Assembly: GCA_049642385.1 (NCBI GenBank)
Contig: JBAROU010000005.1
Coordinates: forward strand, 1-41,805
Length of the DNA stretch: 41,805 nucleotides
From: JBAROU01 sp049642385
GTDB taxonomy: Bacteria; Chloroflexota; Dehalococcoidia; DSTF01; RBG-16-68-14
Reading direction: 5' to 3'
Under the pieces are notes generated by a model. That model was not told the DNA's origin, did not search any database, and saw only the letters and a program-made list of their open reading frames with translations. Made by a program: the position numbers and the translations under genes. The first letter of the stretch is position 1. Each line of letters opens with the position of its first letter. This document shows, one piece after another, positions 16,097 to 23,144 of the stretch.

Positions 16097-16495
16097 ATGC
16101 CAAGCGACAAGAGTGACTACCAAGCTAAACCTGATTTGACAAAGAAACGGGGCCGCCGTAAGGTGGGGGAGGCCGCGCTGGCCTATCTCACCGCTGAGGC
16201 CTTGGAGATGCCCAAGACAACGATCAGCAGCAAGTATCAGATCACGCTCCCCGCTCGCCTGGTGCGGGAGCTCGGCCTGCAGCCCGGGGACAAGCTCGCG
16301 GTGGAGGTGGAGGGCCTCCGGCTCATCCTCCACCCCCGCCCGAAGGACTGGGTGTCGTACACGGCGGGTTCGATGCCTGGCTACTACGGAAAGACGAAGG
16401 AGGAGATCGACGCGTACCTGAAGGAGGTGCGCGGCTCTTGGGGGACGTATCTCGATGACGACGAGGAGGACGACCAGACATCCGAGAGCAGCTAG
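16097..16495 (+). CDS. AbrB/MazE-family antitoxin
   Basis: 132 residues. A basic N-terminal stretch (KKRGRRKVGEAALAYL) precedes a SpoVT/AbrB swapped-hairpin DNA-binding domain: TTISSKYQITLPARLVRELGLQPGDKLAVEVEGLRLILHP (about residues 41-80). The C-terminus is acidic (DDDEEDDQTSESS) and would neutralise a toxin. It begins 2 bp after leuA and is followed, in an overlapping frame, by a PIN-domain toxin, so it is the antitoxin of a VapBC-type pair that normally represses its own promoter. No separate promoter is evident, so it appears to depend on the leucine operon. Confidence 0.8.
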   Translation: MPSDKSDYQAKPDLTKKRGRRKVGEAALAYLTAEALEMPKTTISSKYQITLPARLVRELGLQPGDKLAVEVEGLRLILHPRPKDWVSYTAGSMPGYYGKTKEEIDAYLKEVRGSWGTYLDDDEEDDQTSESS

Positions 16496-16932
16496 CGGCC
16501 GCTCGCCGGCTCTGTCTCGACACGAACACGCTCATCTACCACCTGCAGCGCGAGCGGGTCTATGACGAAGTCATCGAGGAGCTGTTCCATTCGGTCCGCC
16601 TGGGGCAACGCGAGTTTGTCGTTTCAGTCATCACAGAACTCGAGCTGATGGTCTTGCCAATACGACAGGGCGACAGACTGGAGATGGAGCGCGTGCACAT
16701 GGTCTTGGAGGCACCGGGCGTTCACCTCGTGGAAATGAACCGAGCGATCGCACATCGCGCCGCGCAGGTCCGCGCGAGCGCCGGCCTCGACCTTGCTGAC
16801 GCTGCGATCATCGCGACCGGCATCCAAACGGAGTGCGACGCCATCGTTGGCAACGACGCCCGCTGTGCTCGACGCGTGAAGGAAATTCCATACGTGCTGC
16901 TGGACGCGCTGGTAAAGGAGCAAACACGATGA
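16480..16932 (+). CDS. PIN-domain toxin (VapC-like), non-canonical start
   Basis: The frame encodes a full PIN domain: LCLDTNTLIYHLQ (first acidic residue), VITELEL (conserved Glu), GLDLADAAIIATG (third acid) and CDAIVGNDARCARR (fourth). VapC proteins are RNases that cut tRNA or rRNA. The frame is closed by TGA at 16456 and contains no ATG, GTG or TTG before the essential DTN motif. ATC at 16480 has a strong GAGGAGGA (16463-16470) 9 nt upstream and gives a normal 150-residue length. So either AUC is used as a weak start, an ATG was mutated, or a frameshift from the antitoxin frame is involved. The end overlaps the next gene by 4 bp (ATGA). Confidence 0.7.
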   Translation: MREQLAAARRLCLDTNTLIYHLQRERVYDEVIEELFHSVRLGQREFVVSVITELELMVLPIRQGDRLEMERVHMVLEAPGVHLVEMNRAIAHRAAQVRASAGLDLADAAIIATGIQTECDAIVGNDARCARRVKEIPYVLLDALVKEQTR

Positions 16933-18179
16933 TCGGCTACGACACGCTGACACCGAAAGAACGAGCCTACTGGGAGGAGTGCGATCGCTTCCTGGCCGAG
17001 CACATTGACCCAGACCTGGTTGGGCGCATGGACCGGTGGGAGGTGCTCTACCCGACTGAGTATATCCGCATAATGGGAGAGCACCACTACCTGGGCGCCT
17101 GCGTCCCGATCGACGAGGGCGGCGGCGGGCGCAGCTTCCTGGAGGACGCGCTGCTCAACGAGCGCGTCGGCTACCACGGGTCAGCGGCGCTGGCCTGCGC
17201 GCGCACCTTCACGTCGCATGTGGGCTGGATCATGGCCCGCTACGGCTCCGCGCACATCAAGGAGCACTACCTGCGCCCGATGCTGCGCGGCGAGAAGATC
17301 ACCGCCCAGGCGCTCACCGAGCCAGCCGCCGGCTCCGACCTGGGCGGCATCCAGACGACGGCGCGTCGCGTGGGCGACCGCTACATCGTAAACGGCGAAA
17401 AGCGCTTCCTGGACGGAGCGCAAGACTGCGACTTCATCTCGTGCGCCGTGCGGACGGCCGAGGGCAGCAGCCCGCGCGGCACGATCAGTGTCCTGCTCGT
17501 CGATACGTCGCACCCGGGATACCAGGTGCTCCAGGAGCACAAGAACTGGCTCGGTTTCCGGGGCATGGGCTCAGCATGGGTGCGCTTCGTGGACGTGGAG
17601 GTGCCCGTCGAGAACCTGCTCGGCGAGGAGGGCCGCGGCTGGGACTACCTCTCGCAGGAGCTGCTGATCGAGCGCGTCGTCGCCACCCGGGCGCAGCTCG
17701 GGCAGGCGCTGCGCGCGCTCGAAATCGCCGCGACATACGCCGAGGAGCGCGAGACGTTCGGGCAGAAGCTGCGTGACCACCAGTGGGCCGCGTTCAAGGT
17801 CGCCGAGGCTTCCATGCGCCTCGACGCCGCCTACCTGCTCAATACGCGCGCCGGGCGCATGCTCGACGACGGCAAGTGGGAAGAGGCGAAGATGGAGGTC
17901 GCGATGGCGAAGTGGTTCGGCGTGGAAGCCGCCTGGCAGACGGTGGACGACGCCCTCCAGATCATGGGCGGCATCGGCTACACGCAGAGCTACCCCATCG
18001 AGCGTATCCTGCGCGACGTGCGCGCTTCGCGCTTCACGGCCGGCAGCACGGAGATGATGGCGCTGATCATCCAGCGCCGCGCCTTCGGCAAGCTGCGCGA
18101 CCCGAACTTCCGGCGCGAGCTCGTCGGCCACGAGGTCGATGGCTCACCCGTCGAGCGGCGCAGCCCGGAACGCGTGTAA
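16929..18179 (+). CDS. acyl-CoA dehydrogenase family protein
   Basis: 416 residues with the three-part acyl-CoA dehydrogenase fold: N-terminal helices, the beta domain with ALTEPAAGSDLGGIQTTARR and YIVNGEKRFLDGAQ (FAD-binding signature), and C-terminal helices with QIMGGIGYTQSYPIERILRDVRASRFTAGSTEMM. The Glu in AGSTEMM takes the place of the usual catalytic glutamate region. These flavoenzymes make alpha,beta-unsaturated acyl-CoAs. ATG 16929 has AAAGGAG 8 nt upstream and overlaps the toxin stop. Its place inside a leucine biosynthesis operon is unexpected; a role in breakdown of branched-chain acyl-CoA or in an unrelated pathway cannot be decided. Confidence 0.85.
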   Translation: MIGYDTLTPKERAYWEECDRFLAEHIDPDLVGRMDRWEVLYPTEYIRIMGEHHYLGACVPIDEGGGGRSFLEDALLNERVGYHGSAALACARTFTSHVGWIMARYGSAHIKEHYLRPMLRGEKITAQALTEPAAGSDLGGIQTTARRVGDRYIVNGEKRFLDGAQDCDFISCAVRTAEGSSPRGTISVLLVDTSHPGYQVLQEHKNWLGFRGMGSAWVRFVDVEVPVENLLGEEGRGWDYLSQELLIERVVATRAQLGQALRALEIAATYAEERETFGQKLRDHQWAAFKVAEASMRLDAAYLLNTRAGRMLDDGKWEEAKMEVAMAKWFGVEAAWQTVDDALQIMGGIGYTQSYPIERILRDVRASRFTAGSTEMMALIIQRRAFGKLRDPNFRRELVGHEVDGSPVERRSPERV

Positions 18180-18221
18180 ACTGAATAAGCAAAGCGATCT
18201 ATTGAGAAACGAGGCCACGTC

Positions 18222-19502
18222 ATGGGCATGACACTTGCAGAGAAGATCCTGGCCGCGCATAGCGGCCGTAAGGAGGTCACGCCGGGCGACCTGATCACCG
18301 TCAAGGTCGATCTGGTGATGGCCAACGACGTGACGGCGCCCATCGCCATCCGGCAGTTCCGGAGCCTGGGCGTAAAGGACGTCTTCGACAAGCAGCGCGT
18401 GGTCTTCGTGCCCTCTCACTTCGTGCCCGCGCGCGACGTCGCCACGGCCGAGCAGTTCAAGGTGATGCGCGATTTCGCTCGCGAGATGGGCATCGTCTAC
18501 TACGAGCTGGGCCAGGCGGGTATCGAGCACATCCTGCTCCCCTGGAAGGGCGACGTCGTGCCCGGCGATGTCTACTGCGGCGCCGACTCGCACACACCCA
18601 CCTGTGGGGCGTTGGGCGCCTTCGCCTGCGGCATGGGCAGCACGGATATCGCCGTGGCCATGGCGACGGGCGAGGTATGGATGAAAGTTCCGGAGACGAT
18701 GCGCTTCATCTACCACGGCAAGATGCAGCCGTGGACGCGCAGCAAGGACCTCATCCTGCACACCATCGGCCACATCGGCACCGATGGCGCCACCTACAAG
18801 GCGATGCAGTTCGAAGGCGACACGCTCAAGGACATGTCGATGGATGCGCGCTTCACTCTGACCAACATGGTCGCCGAGGCGGGCGGCAAGACCGGCCTGA
18901 TACCCGTCGACGAGGTGACGCTCGACTATGTGCGGCCGCGCGCGAAGCGGGAATGGACGGTGTACGAAGCCGACCCTGACGCAGCTTACGCAGCGACCTA
19001 CGAGTTCGATGCCTCGGCGATCGAGCCGACGATAGCGATGCCCTTCAGCCCCGGCAACACGAAGACGATCGCCGAGATCGCCAAGGACGACATCAAGATC
19101 GATCAGGTGTTCATCGGTTCGTGCACCAACGCGCGCATGGAGGACCTGCGCGAGGCAGCCGACATCATGCGCGGCCGCAAGGTCGCGCCCTGGGTGCGCT
19201 GCATCGTCATCCCGGCCACGCAAGACATCTTCAAGGAAGCGCTCAAAGAAGGCCTGATCGAGGTGTTCACAGAGTCCGGCTGCCAGGTGAGCGCCGCCAC
19301 GTGTGGCCCGTGCCTGGGCGGCCACTACGGCGTGCTCGCCGCGGGCGAGCGCTGTGTCTCGACGTCGAACCGCAACTTCCCGGGCCGTATGGGCCACCCG
19401 ACGGCCGAGGCGTTCCTCGTGAACCCGTCGCTCGCCGCTGCTGCTGCGATCGCAGGTCGCATTGTGCACCCGGAAGAGGTCATCGGAAAGGTAGCGGTCT
19501 AA
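18222..19502 (+). CDS. leuC: 3-isopropylmalate dehydratase, large subunit
   Basis: 426 residues, the length of the archaeal/bacterial HACN-like LeuC group. Aconitase-fold protein with the 4Fe-4S cysteines C301 (GSCTNAR) and C361/C364 (CGPC), plus GADSHTPTCGALGAFACGMGSTD and STSNRNFPGRMGHP substrate regions. With LeuD it isomerises 2-isopropylmalate to 3-isopropylmalate; the same family can also serve citramalate in the isoleucine route. GAGG about 10 nt precedes the ATG. It is separated from leuD by a small ABM-like gene, an unusual arrangement. Confidence 0.93.
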   Translation: MGMTLAEKILAAHSGRKEVTPGDLITVKVDLVMANDVTAPIAIRQFRSLGVKDVFDKQRVVFVPSHFVPARDVATAEQFKVMRDFAREMGIVYYELGQAGIEHILLPWKGDVVPGDVYCGADSHTPTCGALGAFACGMGSTDIAVAMATGEVWMKVPETMRFIYHGKMQPWTRSKDLILHTIGHIGTDGATYKAMQFEGDTLKDMSMDARFTLTNMVAEAGGKTGLIPVDEVTLDYVRPRAKREWTVYEADPDAAYAATYEFDASAIEPTIAMPFSPGNTKTIAEIAKDDIKIDQVFIGSCTNARMEDLREAADIMRGRKVAPWVRCIVIPATQDIFKEALKEGLIEVFTESGCQVSAATCGPCLGGHYGVLAAGERCVSTSNRNFPGRMGHPTAEAFLVNPSLAAAAAIAGRIVHPEEVIGKVAV

Positions 19503-19504
19503 TC

Positions 19505-19807
19505 ATGTATGTCCGCGTTCGAGGTTGGGAAGCCTATCCCGGCAAAGAGCAAGACTTCGAGGGAGCGCTGCGAGAGATCGTCGGCTGGATCCGCGAATCG
19601 CCCGGTTGCGTCTCCGCTGACATGGTGCGCGCTGTCGGCGTCGGCCAGGAAGGCAAGTACTTCAGCATGATCCGGTACGAGAACGAGGATGCCTACTACC
19701 ACATGCAAAAGACCGTGCGAAACCCGCGCATCGTCCCGCGATTGGAGGGCCTCGGTCACGAGACGTGGGAGTTGGTCGCGGGCGAGAGCGTAGAGGAGAG
19801 CAAGTGA
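19505..19807 (+). CDS. small ABM-like (dimeric alpha/beta barrel) protein
   Basis: 100 residues starting MYVRVRGWEAYPGKEQDFEGALREI, with the pattern of an antibiotic-biosynthesis-monooxygenase/dimeric alpha-beta-barrel domain (strand, helix, strand FSMIRYENEDAYYHMQ, helix, final strand). ATG 19505 follows the leuC stop by 2 bp, and its TGA overlaps the leuD ATG by one base. It is thus tightly locked between the two dehydratase subunit genes. Members of this fold act as small oxygenases, haem-degrading proteins or stress proteins; no catalytic residues point to one of these. Confidence 0.7.
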   Translation: MYVRVRGWEAYPGKEQDFEGALREIVGWIRESPGCVSADMVRAVGVGQEGKYFSMIRYENEDAYYHMQKTVRNPRIVPRLEGLGHETWELVAGESVEESK

Positions 19808-20304
19808 TGACGGCCAGGGCCCACAAGTTCGGCGACCACATCGACACGGACCAAATCATCCCCGCCAAGTACTTGGTGACGACTGACCCGCGCGAGCTGG
19901 CGCAGCACTGCATGGAAACCGCCGACCAGGAGTTCGTCAAGCGTGTGAAAGAGGGCGATGTCATGGTCGCCGGGGTCAACTTCGGCTGTGGCTCATCGCG
20001 CGAACACGCGCCGATCAGCATCACCGGCGCCGGCGTGAGCTGCGTCATCGCCAAGAGCTTCGCGCGCATCTTCTTCCGCAACGCCATCAACCTCGGGCTG
20101 CCCGTGCTCGAATGCCCGGCAGCGGTCGATGGCATCGAGCCGGGTGACGAGGTCGACGTCGACCTCTCGACCGGCACGATCCGCAACCTGACGACCGAGC
20201 AGGTCTTCCAGGCCAAGCCGTTCGAGCCGTTCATGATGGAGCTACTGGAAGCCGGCGGCCTCGTCGAGTACACGAAGCGAAAGCTGACGAAACAGACGAC
20301 CTGA
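19807..20304 (+). CDS. leuD: 3-isopropylmalate dehydratase, small subunit
   Basis: 165 residues: MTARAHKFGDHIDTDQIIPAKYL at the start, GVNFGCGSSREHAPISI (swivel-domain substrate loop) and KSFARIFFRNAINLGLPVLE, all hallmarks of the LeuD/aconitase swivel domain. It completes the active site of LeuC. The ATG at 19807 overlaps the preceding stop (TGATG), with GAGGAG about 10 nt upstream. A longer in-frame GTG at 19765 is rejected because the family begins at the chosen ATG. Confidence 0.93.
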   Translation: MTARAHKFGDHIDTDQIIPAKYLVTTDPRELAQHCMETADQEFVKRVKEGDVMVAGVNFGCGSSREHAPISITGAGVSCVIAKSFARIFFRNAINLGLPVLECPAAVDGIEPGDEVDVDLSTGTIRNLTTEQVFQAKPFEPFMMELLEAGGLVEYTKRKLTKQTT

Positions 20305-20309
20305 CGAGC

Positions 20310-20816
20310 GTGAACGAAACGCCTGCCACGCTGCGCAACCTCCAGCAGATCATCGATCGGAGCGCGGCGAGCGCCGGCCCCGCTATCAAGCGCAACTTCA
20401 TCGGTGGCGGCTGGGCGATGTCAGCCCAAGAGTTCGTCGCGTTCTGGGATAGCGGGCCGATGGCATCCATCTCGACGGTTTCCACCTCGGGTGACGTCCA
20501 TGTCGCACCGCTTGAGCCAAGGCTCATCGACGGCAAGTTCTACATCCCTACATTTCCCGATTCGCAGCGCTTGCGCGACCACCGCGCCAATCCGCGCTGC
20601 GCTATCGCTTCTTGGGACGGGCCGTACCGCGCCATCATCGTCTACGGCACAGCCCGCGAGGTACCGAGCAGCCTGACCAGCCGAACAACCGAGACCGCGG
20701 ACGAGCAAGGCTATCCGCAGGATTCGATGATAACTATCGAAGTGACGCCAACGCGCATCTACGGCATCCGGCCGCCGAGAGGACATCCCGCCCACCAAGA
20801 GCCCGGTGGAGACTAG
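20310..20816 (+). CDS. PNPOx-like split-barrel flavoprotein
   Basis: 168 residues. The central part (SGPMASISTVSTSGDVHVAPLEPRLIDGKFYIPT) and the later CAIASWDGPYRAIIVYGTARE strand pattern match the pyridoxamine 5'-phosphate oxidase-like FMN-binding split barrel. It lacks clear residues of true PdxH, so a flavin- or deazaflavin-dependent reductase is as likely. GTG 20310 follows leuD by 5 bp without a clear SD; it is probably the last gene of the ilv-leu operon. Confidence 0.68.
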   Translation: MNETPATLRNLQQIIDRSAASAGPAIKRNFIGGGWAMSAQEFVAFWDSGPMASISTVSTSGDVHVAPLEPRLIDGKFYIPTFPDSQRLRDHRANPRCAIASWDGPYRAIIVYGTAREVPSSLTSRTTETADEQGYPQDSMITIEVTPTRIYGIRPPRGHPAHQEPGGD

Positions 20817-20881
20817 GCGTTCCGCTTAGGTGTAACGGAGGATGGGAGGAGCGCGGACGAATGTGGTATCGTGCATGCGTC

Positions 20882-20989
20882 ATGACTCTTCGCCCGCAGG
20901 CCGCGGTGAACCGAGCAGAGGTTGTTTCAAGCCCCCGACTGCCCAGTCGGGGGCGGGCGATTGGCGTCGCCTCCGCGCCCGTCGCATAA
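20882..20989 (+). CDS. possible leaderless micro-ORF before cimA
   Basis: A 35-codon ORF in the 225-bp gap before cimA. TATCGT (20867-20872), a -10-like box, ends 9 bases before its ATG and no SD is present, so it could be a leaderless leader peptide. It contains Leu and Val codons but no run. The hairpin at 20931-20954 lies within it. I cannot show that it is translated. Confidence 0.2.
   Translation: MTLRPQAAVNRAEVVSSPRLPSRGRAIGVASAPVA
20931..20954 (+). repeat. CCCCGA/TCGGGG palindrome before cimA
   Basis: GCCCCCGACT (20931-20940) and AGTCGGGGGC (20945-20954) form a 10-bp stem with a 4-nt loop, without a following U run. It shares the CCCCGACT/AGTCGGGG core with the palindrome at 10015-10030. 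It may act as an attenuator for cimA or be a dispersed repeat. Confidence 0.6.
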
Positions 20990-21041
20990 CGCACGTTCGC
21001 CCAAGGCGAACCGACCATTCCCACGGAGGTATCCCCGACCA

Positions 21042-22628
21042 ATGAAGGTCCAGCTATACGACACAACTCTGCGCGACGGTGCCCAGATGGAGGGCATCTC
21101 CCTTTCCGTAGAAGATAAGCTCAAAATCGTCCAAAAGCTCGATGAGCTGGGCATCCACTACATCGAGGGCGGCTGGCCCGGCTCGAACCCCAAGGACGTC
21201 GAGTTCTTCGCGCGAGCGCAGTCCCTCCAGCTCACATGCGCCAAGCTCGCTGCGTTTGGCAGTACGCGTCACGCCGGCGCCAGCGCCGACGACGACGCCA
21301 ACCTACGCGCGCTGCTCGACGCACACACGCCTGTCGTCACGATCGTGGGCAAGGCGCACACGATGCAGGTGCACGATGTGCTCGAAACGACGACCGAAGA
21401 AAACCTGGCGATGATCGCGGACTCGATCCGGTTATTGAAATCGCACGACCGCACGGTGTTCTTCGATGCGGAGCACTTCTTCGACGGCTATGCTGCCGAC
21501 CCGGCCTACGCGCTCCAATGCCTGAAGGCCGCCGCCTCCGCCGGCGTCGACGCCATCGCGCTGTGCGACACCAACGGCGGCGCGATGCCGGCGCAGCTCG
21601 CAGCGGCTGTGCGCGCCGCGCGCGAGGCCGTTCCCGTCGCGCTCGGCATCCACACCCACAACGACGCCAACCTCGCGATCGCAAACACACTCGTCGCCAT
21701 TGAAGAGGGCTGCACGCAGGTGCAGGGCTGCATCAACGGCTACGGTGACAAGTGCGGCAACGCCGACATGGTGAGCATCATCGCCAACCTCCAGATCAAG
21801 CTCGGCATCAACGTCGTCACGGACGAACAGCTTGCCAGGCTGACCGAGGTCTCCCACTACGTGAGCGAGATCGTCAACCTCGTGCCGAACCCGTTCCAAC
21901 CCTACGTCGGCGCGAGCGCGTTCGCCCACAAAGCTGGCCTCCACGCGGACGGCATCCTGAAGAACGAGGCCTCGTACCGACACGTCGCGCCGGCGCTCGT
22001 GGGGAACGAGCACCGGCTGCTCATCTCGGAGCTAGCCGGCAGCCGCGGCCTATTGGAGAAGCTACGCAACGCCGGCATCGCGGTCGATATGGACCGCGAT
22101 GGTGCCCGCCGGGTGCTCGAGCTGGTGAAAGAGCAGGAGAGCCGCGGGTACCAGTACGAGAGCGCAGAAGCCTCGTTCGAGCTGCTGGTGCGCCGTTCGC
22201 TGCCGGGCTACGAGCCGCCCTTCGAACTGGACGACTTCTGGGTTGTCCAGCGCCGCGCGACGAACCCGGGCGACCACGGCCGCGAGATGCAGACCGAGGC
22301 GATGGTAAAGGTGCGCGTCGGCGGCGAGATGATCCAGACGGCCGCCGACGGCAATGGGCCGGTGAACGCCCTCGACGCGGCAGTGCGCAAGGCGCTCGTT
22401 ACGTTCTACCCCAGCCTAGAGGCGGTAAAGCTCGTCGACTACAAGGTGCGCATCATCGACACCGGCGCCGGCACCGGCGCCTCCGTGCGCGTGCTGATCG
22501 AATCGACCGACGGTGAGCGCATGTGGCGCACGGTCGGCGCATCGACAGACATCATCGAAGCGTCGTGGCTCGCCCTGAACGATGCGCTCGAGTACGGGCT
22601 GCTCGACCGCGACCCGGGCCAGCGATGA
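21042..22628 (+). CDS. cimA: citramalate synthase
   Basis: 528 residues of the LeuA/CimA family. The start VQLYDTTLRDGAQMEGISLS, GGWPGSNPKD, the HTHNDANLAIANTLVAIEEG metal site and GCINGYGDKCGNADM are the CimA-type variants of the LeuA motifs. A C-terminal LeuA dimer domain follows from about residue 400. CimA condenses pyruvate with acetyl-CoA to citramalate, giving 2-oxobutyrate via LeuCD and LeuB and so isoleucine without threonine deaminase. ATG 21042 has GGAGG 12 nt upstream; an open frame continues upstream but only the chosen start fits the family. Related homocitrate-type synthases are the main alternative. Confidence 0.88.
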   Translation: MKVQLYDTTLRDGAQMEGISLSVEDKLKIVQKLDELGIHYIEGGWPGSNPKDVEFFARAQSLQLTCAKLAAFGSTRHAGASADDDANLRALLDAHTPVVTIVGKAHTMQVHDVLETTTEENLAMIADSIRLLKSHDRTVFFDAEHFFDGYAADPAYALQCLKAAASAGVDAIALCDTNGGAMPAQLAAAVRAAREAVPVALGIHTHNDANLAIANTLVAIEEGCTQVQGCINGYGDKCGNADMVSIIANLQIKLGINVVTDEQLARLTEVSHYVSEIVNLVPNPFQPYVGASAFAHKAGLHADGILKNEASYRHVAPALVGNEHRLLISELAGSRGLLEKLRNAGIAVDMDRDGARRVLELVKEQESRGYQYESAEASFELLVRRSLPGYEPPFELDDFWVVQRRATNPGDHGREMQTEAMVKVRVGGEMIQTAADGNGPVNALDAAVRKALVTFYPSLEAVKLVDYKVRIIDTGAGTGASVRVLIESTDGERMWRTVGASTDIIEASWLALNDALEYGLLDRDPGQR

Positions 22629-23116
22629 GCGGTCTCCGGCAGATCCGCGCGCTATACGACTACAACGAGTGGGCCAACAATCACAACCTCGACGCCGTCT
22701 CCGCGTTGAGCGACGCTGAGCGCACGCGCCCGATGGGCGCCAGCTTCGGCAGCGTGCAGGACAACCTTTGGCACGTGGTCTCCGCCCAGACCGTCTGGCA
22801 CGACCGCTTCGCCGGCAAGCCAGCCCGGCCGCTCCAAGGCGGCAACTCTTCGCTCGACGATCTGCGGGCGGCTTTCGCCGCCTCCCACGAGAACCTACGG
22901 AGCTACGTCGCCAGCCTAACGGAGAACGACCTCTCAAGCGTGCTGCGCTACACCGACACGAATGGCAACGCGCGCCAAATCGTGCTCTGGCAGCCGCTGC
23001 TCCATCTGGTGAACCACGGGACGCACCACCGCGCCGAGACGGCGCTGATCGTCACGTCGCTCGGCAAGCCGATGCGCGAGCTGGACTACGTCTTCTTCGA
23101 GCTGGAGCGTAGCTAG
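22625..23116 (+). CDS. DinB-like four-helix metal protein
   Basis: 163 residues of the DinB/YfiT-like fold. Metal-ligand histidines lie at H50 (QDNLWHVVSAQ) and H131/H135 (LVNHGTHHRAE), the usual His triad of this superfamily. Members include thiol transferases (bacillithiol, mycothiol) and damage-inducible proteins; the role here is unknown. ATG 22625 overlaps the cimA stop (ATGA), so the two are translationally coupled. The end is convergent with the next gene, 28 bp away. Confidence 0.8.
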   Translation: MSGLRQIRALYDYNEWANNHNLDAVSALSDAERTRPMGASFGSVQDNLWHVVSAQTVWHDRFAGKPARPLQGGNSSLDDLRAAFAASHENLRSYVASLTENDLSSVLRYTDTNGNARQIVLWQPLLHLVNHGTHHRAETALIVTSLGKPMRELDYVFFELERS

Positions 23117-23144
23117 AGAAAGCGCAAGCGCCGCCGCCTGACGG

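Noticed and set aside
16648..16932. Toxin gene starting at the internal ATG 16648
   Set aside because: This would lose the first catalytic aspartate and half of the PIN fold, which are encoded in the same open frame upstream.
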